Positions 40,601 through 62,600 of a DNA stretch of 64,000 bases are shown piece by piece. The DNA comes from Enoplosus armatus (taxonomy: Eukaryota > Chordata > Actinopteri > Centrarchiformes > Enoplosidae). Positions within the stretch are counted from its first letter, which is position 1, and each line of letters starts with the position of its first letter. The notes beneath the pieces are model-generated. The model was not told where the DNA came from, ran no database searches, and saw only the letters and a program-made list of their open reading frames with translations. The stretch is from contig NC_092181.1 in the NCBI RefSeq assembly GCF_043641665.1, positions 22,390,463 through 22,454,462 of the forward strand, in the 5' to 3' direction. The translations under genes were made by a program, and so were the position numbers.

Positions 40601-41389
40601 AACCAAAAATAAGGTTTCTGAGATGTAGTGCGCCTAAATAAATTAGGCCTTTGGTTTTGATTAAGAGAACTTATATATCAGTCTAGGATCTGTCACATGC
40701 AGTATATCATCCTTCATCAGACTGAGCTGGAAATGATATAGCCAAACATTATCCACCTGCTCCTCAATGTGGGGGGTCAAACTGTAAATCTGATGCACTT
40801 GTTGTGGCACCGTCCAAGACTTTCTACTTTCTCGGCAAAATGCTGTCACTGACATTTCTGACTTTTTTTTTAGGCTCAATGTGGTCTCAACTTTCAGCAG
40901 ACTGCTGGTGAGCTGCCTGGTCCTTTTGATGTGGAGACAGCAGCCACCCCGTCATTTTCCCATCAGCTCACAGATGTTATAAATACTCATTAAGAGACGG
41001 CTCTTGAGCCCTCATTCAAACATGGGTGATACCATGTTTAGACTAAATAAGTTCGGAAAAGAAGAGCGCATTCACACTGAGTTACCAGAAAAATAGAAAC
41101 ACCTGTACAGAGTTATGCAATTCAGTACAACAGCCCTGCAATGAATATCTCCTTACTGAAAATATTCTGACTGTGTTGTTTTAACGACTTTGGTTGTTGG
41201 TGTTTTCACTCAACTGTATTTAGGCCGTACTTCATGGTGGTGTTTTGTTGGACTGTAAAAGTGTTTCTAATAATCTGTACATGCCATTTACTGTATGTAT
41301 CAAGGAGCTGACTCTATTGATTAGATGGTAATTGTAAGTAAGGCTATAAATGGTACATTTAATATTTGTTTTCTGCATTTTTTTGAGGG

Positions 41390-41500
41390 GTTTGGTGAGA
41401 TGAACGTCCAGGTTTTATACGCTATAACGCTAATTAGAGCCGGAGCCAGGATTTTAGAAATACTGAGGTGAGTCCCCCCCTGAACGACCCTCAGAAAATG
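41390..41500 (+). repeat. Interspersed repeat, copy 2, uninterrupted
   Basis: Contains 'ggtttggtgagatgaacgtc', 'ccaggttttata', 'ccaggattttagaaatactg' and 'gaacgaccctcagaaaa', parallel to 40160-40600 without the insert. It may be part of a longer repeat or of a local duplication about 1.2 kb apart. Confidence 0.6.
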
Positions 41501-41939
41501 TGTTTATTATTTTGTTGGCCCAAAAGTTGCCCAATGTAAACATACTGAGTCAAAATCTATAAAATACTAGCATATATGTGTAAGTTTTGAATTTGGGAAT
41601 GTGAACTCCCTCCCAGGTTGCTTATCATCATTTTTACTTAATGTCTCATAATAATGACTTACTATATCATAATTTTGACTTTTTGAGTTACCATGAGTAT
41701 TCTTATTTGAATTATGCATAACTTTTCATCTTTTCCCCTCCTGAAGGGGATGGGCTTCCACAGTGTCCTAAATATGGCCCTGGTGTTTTTTTTACTATTG
41801 CTAATTTAGGGGCAGCCCCCACTGGGGCCGCCTGGAGGTCCCAGGACCTCACTTTGGGAACCAGTGTCATAGGCGTAGGCAGGTTTGTGGTTTCATAGTA
41901 GGCTATATGAGGTGGTGTGTAAAACGGGAGCGTGTGTGA

Positions 41940-42123
41940 AAGAGTGGGTGTCTGGTTTGTCAAATCTCGCGATATGTTCCTTCATTCTCAGGAGAGCGTA
42001 GACCGCTACAGCCCTGTCGTGCCCACCCGGTCCCATCACTGGGCTGACGGACAGAGACAGAGGGGGGACACCGAGCAGGCGACGAAGGGCTGACCGACCG
42101 GCACCATGGAGCTCATCTGCCGG
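41940..42123 (+). promoter_or_regulatory. Putative chst12 promoter and untranslated first exon
   Basis: A CpG-rich island with TCTCGCGATA near 41966 ends in a good donor, CGG/gtgagatc, after 42123. The next plausible acceptor downstream on this strand is tttctttcag or ttgcag near 45790-45796, just before the chst12 coding start, so this is best read as chst12 exon 1. It contains ATGGAGCTCATC (from 42106) in a strong context (caccATGG). Spliced to 45797, that frame would stop after 16 codons, so it would be an upstream ORF. No transcript evidence is available. Confidence 0.5.
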
Positions 42124-43350
42124 GTGAGATCAAACAAAAGATTCCCGTCATTTCCCGGTATTTTTTATTAGACAGACAGATGAATGTTCAGACTGGTGTA
42201 ATTGTCGCCGTGATGCTCCCGGTGTGAAGGGCATAAAGGGAACAGAACCGGGCTTTATTAAACCTCAAAGGGAGCATGATGAGGAGGTTCGCGGAGAGAA
42301 AAAGCAGAGGAGGCTGTGGAGAAAAATAAGTTCAGTCTTTCTGTCTCCGGCTGCTGCAGCGGAGTAAAAGGAAAGTGTCCGTTTGCACAAGAGAAGGACA
42401 GTGTCCGGAGCGGCCGGTGAAAGGGCACATTGTAACCTGTTTACTGTACAAATTAAGGCAGTTTTCCGACTGAGGAATGGGAGGAGGTGATGGTGAGCAC
42501 CCTGCGAAAAAGAGGAATATTAACTGAAAGAAAACAGTCTGTTCCTCCCTTCATGAATAACCGTCATTTCTTTTTCTTTTCTTTAAAAACAAAGTAAAAA
42601 AAAAAACAAGGAATATTACAGCGTTCACTGCAAACTTGTCATTGAGCTCCACAGGCACATTTAAGAGTTCACGTAGGAATATTTTTAATGTTTTTTCCCC
42701 TTTGCGCGTGTTTGTGCGCACGTGTGTGTGTGTGTGTGCGTGTGCATGTGTGTGTGTGTGTGTGGGTACAGCGCGTGCCAAGACACGAGAGAGTTTGTGG
42801 ATGTGTATTCCTCAAAATAGGCCCCTCCAGTCAACGTGGAGTTTAGATTTAAAACCTAGTGGAAAGAAACACCACAGAAATAAAAACAATAATTTTCTCA
42901 GTCAAAATATGAGCCGTAGGATTTTCTGCTCTGCTCTCCTTCCAGTCTGGATGTTTTTTCCTAGTTTTATTAGGGCCGTCATTTTTTCCACACTTTCCCC
43001 ATACAGCAGATGTTTTTATGGGGCAGACAATAAGGGGTGTAAACCCTCCAGAAGGCTCCGGACCGAAGCTGCTTCCTCCCCCACCTCCCCGTTTGTTCAC
43101 ATCTCTGTGACAGCTGAGCGCTCCGGGCGGAGCCTAAGGTTCCCACGGCCCCTATTCAACTTCTCACCGCTGAAAACCATTTATAGCAAATACTTTTAAC
43201 ATGATTCTGTTAATGATTTGTGGCTAATGCCCATCACAAGTTGAATGTATTGTCCTTCATTTGGCTATCTCCCAGGAATAAGTAAGCAAGTGAAAGACCA
43301 GCATATTATCAAATTGTAGTTAAAGTATCAAAAGTGAAAACATGTTGTGA

Positions 43351-43985
43351 GGTTAGTAAAGCAATAGAAAAAAGTGATCTCAAAGCATATCCCAAGGAAT
43401 CCTGCTCTCTATATATTAGGAATCTATCCAAAGAACTCCAAATTCATCAAAAGTGAACAAATAACGATAGATATGTGTCTTCTACATGGTAAAAGATCAA
43501 CTGCACTGTTTTGGAAAAAGACCAATGTGCCAAACGTTACATTTTGGGTGAGACAAATGTTATCGACCTCTCCTTTAGAAAAGGTGACAAATATATACAT
43601 ATATACAATAAAAGGGAGGCAGGATTTCTCTGAGAAAATATGGGGGCCATTTGAGGCGTTCGTGAAATCTGTAGATTTGGAGGACGAGGACTTGGGGAAT
43701 GACTGATTTGTGATGTAAACCTCGTGATTCAGTACAATAAGTTTTAACTTAAGTGACTGTATTGCACTTTTGAGATGTATACACAGATTGTCTTATGTCT
43801 CAGAGATATATTTTTTCTTTCTTCTTTACTGATTTTCTTTTGTTGTGGTTTTTGTTTAATTTATCACACATGTCTCAAAAAGTGTGCTGTTTGTTGAAGC
43901 ACATATTTATATGGTTGTGACAATTGTATGCATACATGTGTATAAATGAAAAAGTTTAATAAATATATTGTTTAAAAAAAACAAA
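43351..43985 (+). mobile_element. 5'-truncated LINE (L1-like) with target duplication
   Basis: Perfect 14-base direct repeats AAAACATGTTGTGA (43337-43350 and 43986-43999) flank an insert that ends in AATAAATATATTG and an A-rich tail. Inside, 43374-43706 is open for 110 codons and resembles the extreme C-terminus of L1-type ORF2 proteins (ALFWKKTNVPNVTFWVRQML, KIWGPFEAFV). The fragment lacks the endonuclease and reverse transcriptase parts and is a dead copy. The open frame and intact flanks suggest a fairly young insertion. It lies in the chst12 leader intron. Confidence 0.8.
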
Positions 43986-44261
43986 AAAACATGTTGTGAT
44001 GATATTAGGTATTTTAATGCTTCTACTTCAGTAATTGTTATCATAAAGTTTACATAAGTAGAGTTTTTGGCTACTCTGCCCCCCTCTGATTTTAATTTTT
44101 ATATTGTTACAACAATATAAATGTGAAATACTGAAGTGTAGTACCATAAAATTGTACTTAAATACAATACTTCTATGCAATAAGTAATTACAGTTACATT
44201 CTACAACTGCTGCATCTTAATGGGAAAATGTAGCCAAAAGTCTTACTTAAGTCTAAATCAG

Positions 44262-44300
44262 AATGAGAAATACTTTAGTGATCCCCGGGGGGAAATTAGA
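44262..44300 (+). repeat. LINE-tail-like fragment
   Basis: 'agaaatactttagtgatccc' followed by 'cggggggaaatta' resembles the common fish tail 'aatactttattgatcccngagggaaatt'. Only a fragment. Confidence 0.4.
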
Positions 44301-45240
44301 TAATTAAATAAGAGGAGCAAATCTTAGCTTTTGTGAAGCTGTAACTATTTAAGTGTTGTTGGGGAGTTATAGCTTATTTATGTACATTTTAATGACGGAA
44401 ATGATTCATTCGTTTATTTGATTAGATAAATAATATCACATTTACCAAAGTATTTTTTTTGGCTGTGATTATCTTCCTATAGTCAGTACAGGCACGGATT
44501 TAGGGCTGGCCAATATGATTGAAATTAATATCACCATATAAGATACAACATTTTCATATCACAATTGGGCAAATGTATGCAAAATCATACTTGAAATAAT
44601 CAAACTGATGTTCAGAGCTATGAACTGTGTCCCACTTTTTAAGTGTGTAAAACAAAAGCTTTTAACCAATTTTGCTTTAAATCTGAAGAATTATGGAACA
44701 AAAACTTGCAGGAAGTGTATATATGATATCACTGAATTATTGCCCAGCACTACATGGAGTTTTCTACATACAGTAAGCTCCCTGTGTAGAATACTAACTC
44801 ACACTTCTCAGTGTGTTATTTCATACTGTATGTATTCATTCATTGTGTTGGCATTTATAAACACCACCCCCTCACCAATTAACTTTGCATTTCCATTTTG
44901 AGTGAAAAGAGCACCTGTCACATAAAGGCGCTGTGTTTAACTCCCCAAGACATATCAGCCAGCTTATATTGGATATTTTTTTTTATGCTTGTTTGTTTCT
45001 GTTGTGTAGAAAATATTAATAATACATTCTGCACCGCCTGCTACAAATTATAAGCCACAGATGAGACGATGCCTGAATGGTTGTTTAGTAGAATTCACCT
45101 GGAAATACGTGCTTGAGGCAGTCAGTTGAAGAGCACTGTATTCGATCTAAATACACCTCTAGAATTGTTACTGTGTAAATAAATGGACCTGTGTATATCA
45201 GGATATTTTGACTTTTAACAAATACTGTGAACCCCAGAGA

Positions 45241-45612
45241 TCTTAGTGATACTCATTATAAAAAAAATACTCCATTTCAAGTAGAGGTGCCGCTTTCATA
45301 GTTTTACTTAAGTGGATGTACAAAAATATTAGCCCATGAGTGTCATATGAATGGATTATTATTGCTGAGGTATTAAAATGAGTCACTGTGGCCACAAGTG
45401 GAAATAACGGGATAACGTTAAATGCTAGATTTTTGTGTAACAGTAGCACAAGTAGAGAAGAGTCATAGTCATCTACAGATAAAGTTTTAATCTTCAAAGG
45501 AACTAGTAACTACAGATGTGAAATGAATAAATTGGATAGAAAAAGGGGAATCTTTCTCTCCGAAAAGTACAGAACTTGAGTAAATGTACTTAGTTACATT
45601 CCACCACTGGTT
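45241..45612 (-). repeat. 'Protein-poor aagtactcag' MITE-like repeat, copy near chst12
   Basis: Ends 'gagtaaatgtacttagttac' then 'attccaccactgg', a familiar end of a very common fish repeat, and has words such as 'gtaacagtagcacaagtaga'. No coding content. It lies in the chst12 leader intron, about 300 bases before the coding start. A weaker related stretch is at about 44020-44250. Confidence 0.5.
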
Positions 45613-45839
45613 AACCCCCAGTATGTGTTTTGTGAAGTATGTGTTATTTTCTAAGAATAAATCTGGTATCACACTGCTCCTCTATCTTTTACACTCTATA
45701 ATACCCACTTCCTGTATTTTAGAATCAGTTTGTAGTTGAATTTAGGCTGTAGAAGTACAAGGGTCTTTGTCACATTTCCTGTTTCTTTCAGTTGCAGCAG
45801 ACAAGCAGGAAGTGTCTCCTTCCGCGATAGATAGCCACC

Positions 45840-45854
45840 ATGGAGCTGAGATAA
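45840..45854 (+). other. Four-codon upstream ORF before chst12
   Basis: In the chst12 leader, gccaccATGG gives a near-perfect initiation context for a four-codon frame, ATGGAGCTGAGATAA, ending 48 bases before the chst12 ATG at 45903. The main ATG context (accATGGg) is also strong. Short upstream frames of this kind usually let ribosomes reinitiate downstream. Confidence 0.5.
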
Positions 45855-45902
45855 CCTCTTCTTCTTTTCTTCACCAATCACGGCTCTGGATCTAGAATAA
45901 CC

Positions 45903-46453
45903 ATGGGAACATGGCGCGGCCTACGAGTGGCGTTCATCCTGGGGTCTTTGTTTATGATCCTGCTGATCATCGTCTACTGGGACGACGTTGGGGGCTTTAA
46001 CCCCTACCCGCTGCAGGACCCCAAACATGAGTCTGATTCTTACCCTCATGCGACTACAGGCCCTTTACACTCTACGTCCACCAGCAGAGCCCAGACCAGT
46101 TTCTCCTTCTCCGTCCCCACTACTGCTTCCAGGACAACACTGGTCCCTGAGGAGACAGGAGGAGCTGCTGAGGAACATACAGAGGAGGAAGGGAAGGACA
46201 AACAAGAACAGTGGAAGGAGGAAACAAGGGAGGATGAGGAGAAAGAGAGGAGTCACACTGCTGTCGACGATAGCGAACAGGAGGCGAGGAAGCAGAGGAT
46301 CATGGATATGTGTTCAGGAAAGGACGTGGTGGAATTCCCCGGAAGGACTCGGGCATTTGAGCAGATCCCCAACAGGGAACTGGATCACCTGATAGTGGAT
46401 GACACACACCAGATTATCTACTGCTATGTTCCCAAGGTACAGCTGCCTTGTCC

Positions 46454-46503
<50 letters not shown>

Positions 46504-49275
46504 ATGTGGGTGGTGGTATGCATGTGGGTGGTGCGTTAGTTCACAGTGTGTGGATGGTAGTGTGAGAAAAATAGCAAGAAAGTAAGAAGACCATCTTAAA
46601 ATCACAGTTCTTCATTTTTAAGATGTTTTTTGCAACTGGTCAAAACACACACACAACACACATGTTCACAGTCCCTCTTGTCTTTCTGAACACCTTGTCT
46701 TTCCTTTTTCTTTCCTTCCATCGTTGTTCTCCGTTCTCAGGTAGCGTGCACCAACTGGAAGAGAGTGATGGTGGTTCTGTCTCAGTCTCTGATCTCGCCC
46801 TCCTCAGGAAAACCTTACACTGACCCAGAGGCCGTTCCTCCCGACCTCGTACACAACTCTTCCCTCCACCTCACTTTTGCCAAGTATGACACACACACAA
46901 ATATATATGTACACACTCACAGAGCCGAATCAATGTTGTCCATTAAAACAAACCACACACTTCAATCCTACAATGACAATAAAGGAAAATCAACCAGTAA
47001 CTCAAGGTGTCAAGCCAGAAGTATAAGACACCTTTTTAAATGAAAGTGAGTCAGTCTGACCATATCAACTTTTACCAAATATCCTACAAGATCTATTTTT
47101 AAAAATTGTGTTGTAAGAATTTTAAGAATCATAGAAAACATTGTAATTAATTCTTCATTTAAAACCTAAGGAAATATTATAAATCACTGTATGATGTATT
47201 CCTGTAGCAATTCATTGTTTCTGTCTCCGCTCCTTTTCAAAGAGGCATTCATTAATTCAATGTTACATGGTTTTCCTTTTTAAGACAGATCTGCAATAAC
47301 ACTCGTATATTCAGTTATGCTGAAACTGTGTTTGACAAACTATCCGTGAGCTAAAGGAGTTATTTACCGAGTTGACACTTGGAAGAGTAGAGTGGAAACG
47401 ACAGGCGGAGCTTGGTGCTGCTGCACAGACAGACCTTTCTCTACCCCTCGGGAGCCGTCTGTGTTTGGATATCAGTATCTGAACATATGTTTTTCTGTCT
47501 GCACCGACACATCTCTCTCCCCTTAAGGACTGATCAGGCTTTATTTTCAAGTTGTTTTGTGACACCACCAAATGTGTTCAGTATTGCATGAAACTAAACA
47601 GCTACAGAATTTGAATTTTGGCAAAAGCATTACAATCACGACTTAAGAAGGAAGATACTAAAGACCTTCTTCACGGTGCTGTGTGCTGTTTGTGTGTCTT
47701 TTACCAGGTTTTGGCGCCATTATGGTTCTCTCTCCCGCCACCTGATGGCACTCAAGCTCCAGCACTACACCAAGTTTCTGTTTGTACGAGACCCGTTTGT
47801 TCGTCTCATCTCAGCCTTCAGGAACAAGTTTGGAAGGTGTGTGTCTATTAGTGGATGGGACTGTGTAAGTGTGTGTGTATGTGGAGGGAGAGCCTGAGGA
47901 GTGTGCTTCACTTTTGATTAAACAGCAGTCCTTTCATTCTTGAATTATTAAAGCGTGTGTATTTGTGTGTGTTTTAAGGCCCAACGAGGACTTCTACAGG
48001 CAGTTTGGTTCTGTCATGGTGCGTCGTTATGGTAATGTGTCTGGCAGTGTGCCAGAGACAGCAGCTGAGGCGTTCGCAGCAGGAATCAAACCGACGTTTC
48101 AGCAGTTTATCACATACCTGCTGGATCCAGAGACCGAGAGGGAGAGTATCTTCAACGAACACTGGCGGCAGGTATTTGTCTCACTCAGCTACATGCACAA
48201 ATGTGTAAGGCTACACTTATTTTGACATATTTTTTTAGATGATTGGGTTTTTCACTATATGCATACTTACCCCCTCTGTTGATCATATGCCACTTGCACA
48301 TCTGTTTTTAAAAGACCATACCAGTATAATATGGACTTCTTGCCATTGCCTAACATTGTCCCTGTCATTCATACTTTGTGTGTGTCCCAATTTTATACTA
48401 TAAACTACAGTAATTCTATGAAGTATACACAGTGTACTAATGTTGATATTGCACTATTTTGGCAGTTAATATATACATTTAAATTCATTTTGTACTAATG
48501 AGAAAAGATTCAAGGCCAGCTGCACCTTTCCAACATGACTTCAAATTCCAATTTGAATATTTTACAAGACAATAAAATTGTATTTCTAGTGATCTATTTC
48601 TTAATTTCTCAGCTGTTATGGGAGCCATCACAACAGCTTTTTCATTTTGTTCTGGTTGTGAGCAGCTCTTTCATTTTCTTTCAGTGTTGTTTTGTGGGAC
48701 AACTGCATCCATTAATTCCACACTTGAAAATCCAAAATCAAATAATAATAATATTTTTCAGCATTCACACTCTAGCATGTGGACCACTTAATTGTCTTGG
48801 CGTGACATGTCTCAGCTCAGAAAATAAATCTTATCTTGTATTTTCATTTATTTTATACTCCCATGTGCTCTATATTTTCTACCTCTGCTGTTTATGATTA
48901 TTGAGGAAGGCGGTGTAGCCGAAAACAAGTGGGGTAATAAACACAGGAGTTGTGTGACCTGTTGGTCATGTAGTTAATTGTAGGCCTGCTTTTTGTGTGT
49001 TTCAGGTGTACCGTCTGTGCCATCCATGCCAGGTGAAGTATGACTTCATTGGACGACTAGAAACCCTGGAAACAGATGCAGAGCACCTGCTGAAGCTTCT
49101 GGAGGTGGATCATCTGCTACGCTTCCCCTCAGGGGCTCGAAACCGCACCGCAGCCAGCTGGGAGAGAGACTGGTTTGCACAGATTCCTGTTTCAATGAGG
49201 AGAGAACTGTACAAGCTGTATGAACCAGACTTTGAGCTGTTTGGCTATCCCAAACCTGACAGCGTGCTCCACTAG
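45903..49275 (+). CDS. chst12: Carbohydrate (chondroitin 4) sulfotransferase 12
   Basis: Golgi type II membrane enzyme that moves sulfate from PAPS to the 4-O position of GalNAc in chondroitin/dermatan. Exons: 45903-46436, 46741-46883, 47708-47836, 47979-48171 and 49006-49275 (stop TAG), all in phase, 422 residues against 414 in human. A short cytosolic tail (MGTWRGLR) leads into the signal anchor [20 protein letters not shown], which closely matches human CHST12. A Ser/Thr- then Glu/Lys-rich stem (about 35-125) follows. Catalytic-domain marks are [19 protein letters not shown], the 5'-PAPS loop [11 protein letters not shown] (from residue 179) and the 3'-phosphate motif [20 protein letters not shown] (248-267). 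Also conserved are [20 protein letters not shown] and the end [12 protein letters not shown]11/13 are ruled out by the N-terminus and C-terminus. Four introns in the coding region are unexpected. A likely noncoding first exon ends at 42123, and a poly(A) signal is at 49603. Confidence 0.93.
46457..46500. repeat. (GT)n microsatellite after chst12 exon 1 donor
   Basis: About 22 units starting some 20 bases after the donor at 46437. Confidence 0.95.
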
Positions 49276-49602
49276 TAGACCACACCGAGCCAAAGGCCTG
49301 GGCACTGCACCGTGTGTAGAGCCCACACCTCACCTACCTGCGCATCGCCAGCATATGCCTTTATAGACCAGTCTATGATGCTGTTTGTTTCTTTTGTTTT
49401 GTGCAAACCTCAAATTACAGAAGTGCCTGTGTTATTTTATTTTTTATCATCATTTCATATCTGAAGCACACCCGCTTACAAGCTATGTTATCCCAGTCTG
49501 TTTTCCCCACGTAAAGGCACTTTGAACAGTATTTTGGTAAGTCGTACGGAAAGGACTGGGGCTAACTGTTGGCTGACATTTCTGAAGGGAAATATGAAGA
49601 GA

Positions 49603-49608
49603 AATAAA
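49603..49608 (+). terminator. Poly(A) signal of chst12
   Basis: AATAAA about 330 bases after the chst12 stop codon, followed within 30 bases by T/G-rich sequence (gtgtttttgtaaatgtttg), the usual layout of a cleavage site. Confidence 0.65.
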
Positions 49609-49654
49609 GTGTTTTTGTAAATGTTTGACTTTCTTTTATTCATTTTACTATGTA

Positions 49655-50458
49655 TGTGGAGGAAGTACTCAGATATTTTCCTTAACTAAAAGTAGCAATA
49701 CCACAGTGTAAAAGTAGTCCATTATTGTTGTCCATTTATTTAAAGGGCTACGCCATAGATTTGACAAATTTTACACTATTACACTCACTACTTATACGAC
49801 TACTTTAGTTGTCCAGGGAGTACTACTCAGCCTGTGGAAACAGTTGTATAATGTCTTCTGTAGCTGTGGAGGACCTTTGATAACTCATAATTCACAATTT
49901 AGGCTCAGAGGTGACTAATTTTAACACAAATCCCTTACATTATCTCTTGTAAAAGTATCTCAAAAGATTTTAAGTAAAAGCTAAACAAACTGGGAGTATA
50001 GTTTGAAAGTTTAATCTGTTTATTGTGTCCTCCAACTTTATGAAAGTGCAATACCAAATTGCTAGAGTACCCCTTTAAGTAAAAGTAAAGAAGTCTTATC
50101 ACCAAAATGCACTTAAGTATCAAAGTAAAAGTGCTTAAAATGCAGAATGGCCCCTTACAGACAGTAAAAGTAGACAAAACATAGGCCTACATTACATAAA
50201 GAGGTAAAAGAAGTCAGAAGAAAAAGCAAGCAAAACATAGTACCGTTTACATGTGTCAAAACATAATATACTTGATATAAACTTAGTATATTGTATTACT
50301 CTGCATGCAAAACAAAAAGTAGTGGAACATTTCCCTGTTAAATGTAGTGAAGTGGAAGCATAAAGTAGTTTATACAGTAACTGAAACACTACAGTAATTT
50401 AAGTATAGTACCTCAAAATTAGAGCAGTCCTTGATGTAAAAGCACTTTCCACCACTGA
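49655..50458 (+). mobile_element. 'aagtactcag' MITE-like repeat, split by a nested element
   Basis: Starts 'gtggaggaagtactcagata' with 'aaagtagcaataccacagtg' and resumes after the insert with 'aagtaaaagtaaagaagtct', 'aaaatgcagaatggcccctt' and the end 'ctttccaccactg'. Start and end are inverted relative to one another. Lies between chst12 and ern2. Confidence 0.6.
49742..50079. mobile_element. MITE nested in the 49655-50458 repeat
   Basis: Left end AAAGGGCTACG and right end AGAGTACCCCTTT are imperfect inverted copies. The flanks on both sides are one older repeat. No open frame of note. Confidence 0.5.
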
Positions 50459-50639
50459 TGTGGGTGTGTGTGGGACTGTGGGGAGAGCAGAGAGAGAAAG
50501 AGAGAGAGACAACTAACAATGACGCCCTCCACTACTTTCTACAGCACAAAAAGCCGCTCTTGTTGTGTTCACAACTGCCCTGCTGTCCGTTTCCACGTGT
50601 TCCAGACGTTTCTACAGCGCCTCCCCCTCTGATCCAAAT

Positions 50640-50978
50640 TTCTCCGGCCATTGGCTGAGCCCCCTGTCACGCAGCGCGTGGAGAGGATGAGCCCCGCCCA
50701 CCTCGCTGCTTGACAGATTGCTCCTGACGTCACCGGTTCCGTCCCAACACGGAAATATGGAATAGTGACAAGAACGTTTGCGTTGCTGTTATTATGGATT
50801 TAAAGCGGTACTACTAGCTTACATTTCACCGTGTTTGTTAACTATCTGCGCGACTTTAGCGATGTTTAACGGCCGGTGCTAACTTTCTCTGACAGATGGA
50901 CGCCAGTGCTGGAAATGGAGAGAGAGTTCGACCTCTGTTGTTAGTTCAATAGCTTTAGTCCTCCGTTTGTTCAGAGCC
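50640..50978 (+). promoter_or_regulatory. Putative ern2 promoter and leader with CRE and uORFs
   Basis: This CpG-rich stretch holds an inverted CCAAT box (ATTGG near 50650), a GC box (CCCCGCCC near 50692) and a palindromic CRE, TGACGTCA, at 50725-50732. The leader downstream has several short frames: 50757-50765, one from 50793, one near 50861, and an 18-codon frame at 50896-50952, all closed before the ern2 ATG at 50979. The start site is not known, so which of these are transcribed is open. Confidence 0.5.
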
Positions 50979-61309
<10,331 letters not shown>

Positions 61310-62529
61310 CATCCACATGACTCTGCACTCTGTACACACACACGCACGCACACATTGGTGTACTTTTTTGTGAGCTGAAGAAATCTCTGACGGTGCCCCA
61401 TTATTGCTTTTGTAAAGCCCATACTGTTTTCTGGGGGAAGATACAGTGCTGTGAAAAAGTTTTTATATGCCTTCAGTTGTTTTATAGATTCAATTTATTT
61501 TTCTGCAGCTATTGATCAAGAAGTGATTTTAAAATTTAATTAGAAAGCACTCAGAGTGCACACCTCCACAAGGCTGCATACATTTGTTATATCAATAACA
61601 GAACATTTTTTTAAACTAAATCCTAATGTGTAACTTCATCTGAACACACAAAATGAAAGATTCAATTAAGTGAATGTGTTTCCTCCAAACCAACTCAGGA
61701 AAAAGGCTTCTCGGTGAATTTGATGAAATTCACCAAAACAAAAGGTGATTCTGTCTTTTACCGGGGAGCTGTCTGATTTTGTTTTGGTGAAACAAACACA
61801 TTGCAGTTCTTGAACGAGGAGATCTGGTTATAAGAAGAGCTTTTTAAGAAGGTGCAGCTATAACTGTGTGTGTTCTCTGAGTTTGCTGATGTGTGGAGAT
61901 TCCTTCATCCTTGTTCTACTTTTTTGCTGTCCTTTTTTTGTTTAGTGTTTTTTTTTTGAGGCAGTATATGAGAATGGCCTAAAACAAATCAATAGACCAA
62001 AATCATAACCTATTTGACAGCAGGGATTATTTTAAACGCAGATATTTTTTACTGGATAATTAGTAGTATAGAGACGGACCGGAAACAAGGGGAGAGAGAG
62101 GGGTACAACAAAGGTCTCCAACATCACGTCCTGTAAAGTTTGTCTGAAACCTATACCGATATATAAAATTACCTTAAAATAATAGGGAAATGTCACTTAT
62201 TTTATGATGATACACCTATAAAATAGATGAGCTCAGGCTGCAGCTACAGGTTTTAAACTTTTATCAACAAAACAAGTACACTTTCAGTGCTATGAGAGTA
62301 TGAGATCGCCCCACCAATTGTACCCTGGACAAAGATATGATTCGCAACGAAGGATTTATCTAACAAGTTCTGAACTTTTATTGGGTTTAAACTGTTTTTT
62401 TTTTTTTATTGCAGTTTTAATTCAGACTTTTAGCCAACAGTACAACCTTATAACAGATCTAAATAGAATCATGTTGGATTTTAGGGTGTCAAATTAATTC
62501 TGATTTGGTTAACATGAGCATATTGTGGA

Positions 62530-62600
62530 AGGTGATAATATAATAATATTTGTATAGCACCTTTCATACAAAACATGCAACTCAAAGTGCTTTACTTTTG
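62530..62600 (-). repeat. LINE-tail-like fragment, inverted
   Basis: 'atttgtatagcacctttcat' and 'ctcaaagtgctttac' form, on the minus strand, the same tail type as 13765-13830. Lies downstream of ern2. Confidence 0.45.

Larger units (their letters stand above)
38333..41939. other. eif3b 3' UTR and repeat-rich intergenic stretch
   Basis: eif3b 3' UTR to about 39290, then no gene that I can support. It contains the paired repeat with MITE insertion and another possible hAT-like end, 'ctttgggaaccagtg', near 41852. Confidence 0.5.
42124..45796. other. Probable chst12 leader intron
   Basis: If 42123 splices to about 45797, this is one intron. It holds the truncated LINE, a LINE-tail fragment and the MITE-like repeat, with (TG)n near 42723-42764. 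No coding exon recognised. Confidence 0.45.

Noticed and set aside
42636..43199. 187-codon plus-strand frame after the chst12 first exon
   Set aside because: Runs through a (TG)n repeat and low-complexity sequence; no domain, no suitable splice context, and it is broken up by the usual features of chance frames.
50645..50685. Possible ER stress element ahead of ern2 (ATTGG and CGTGG words)
   Set aside because: The order and spacing are wrong: ATTGG comes before CGTGG and they are not 9 bases apart in the required orientation.
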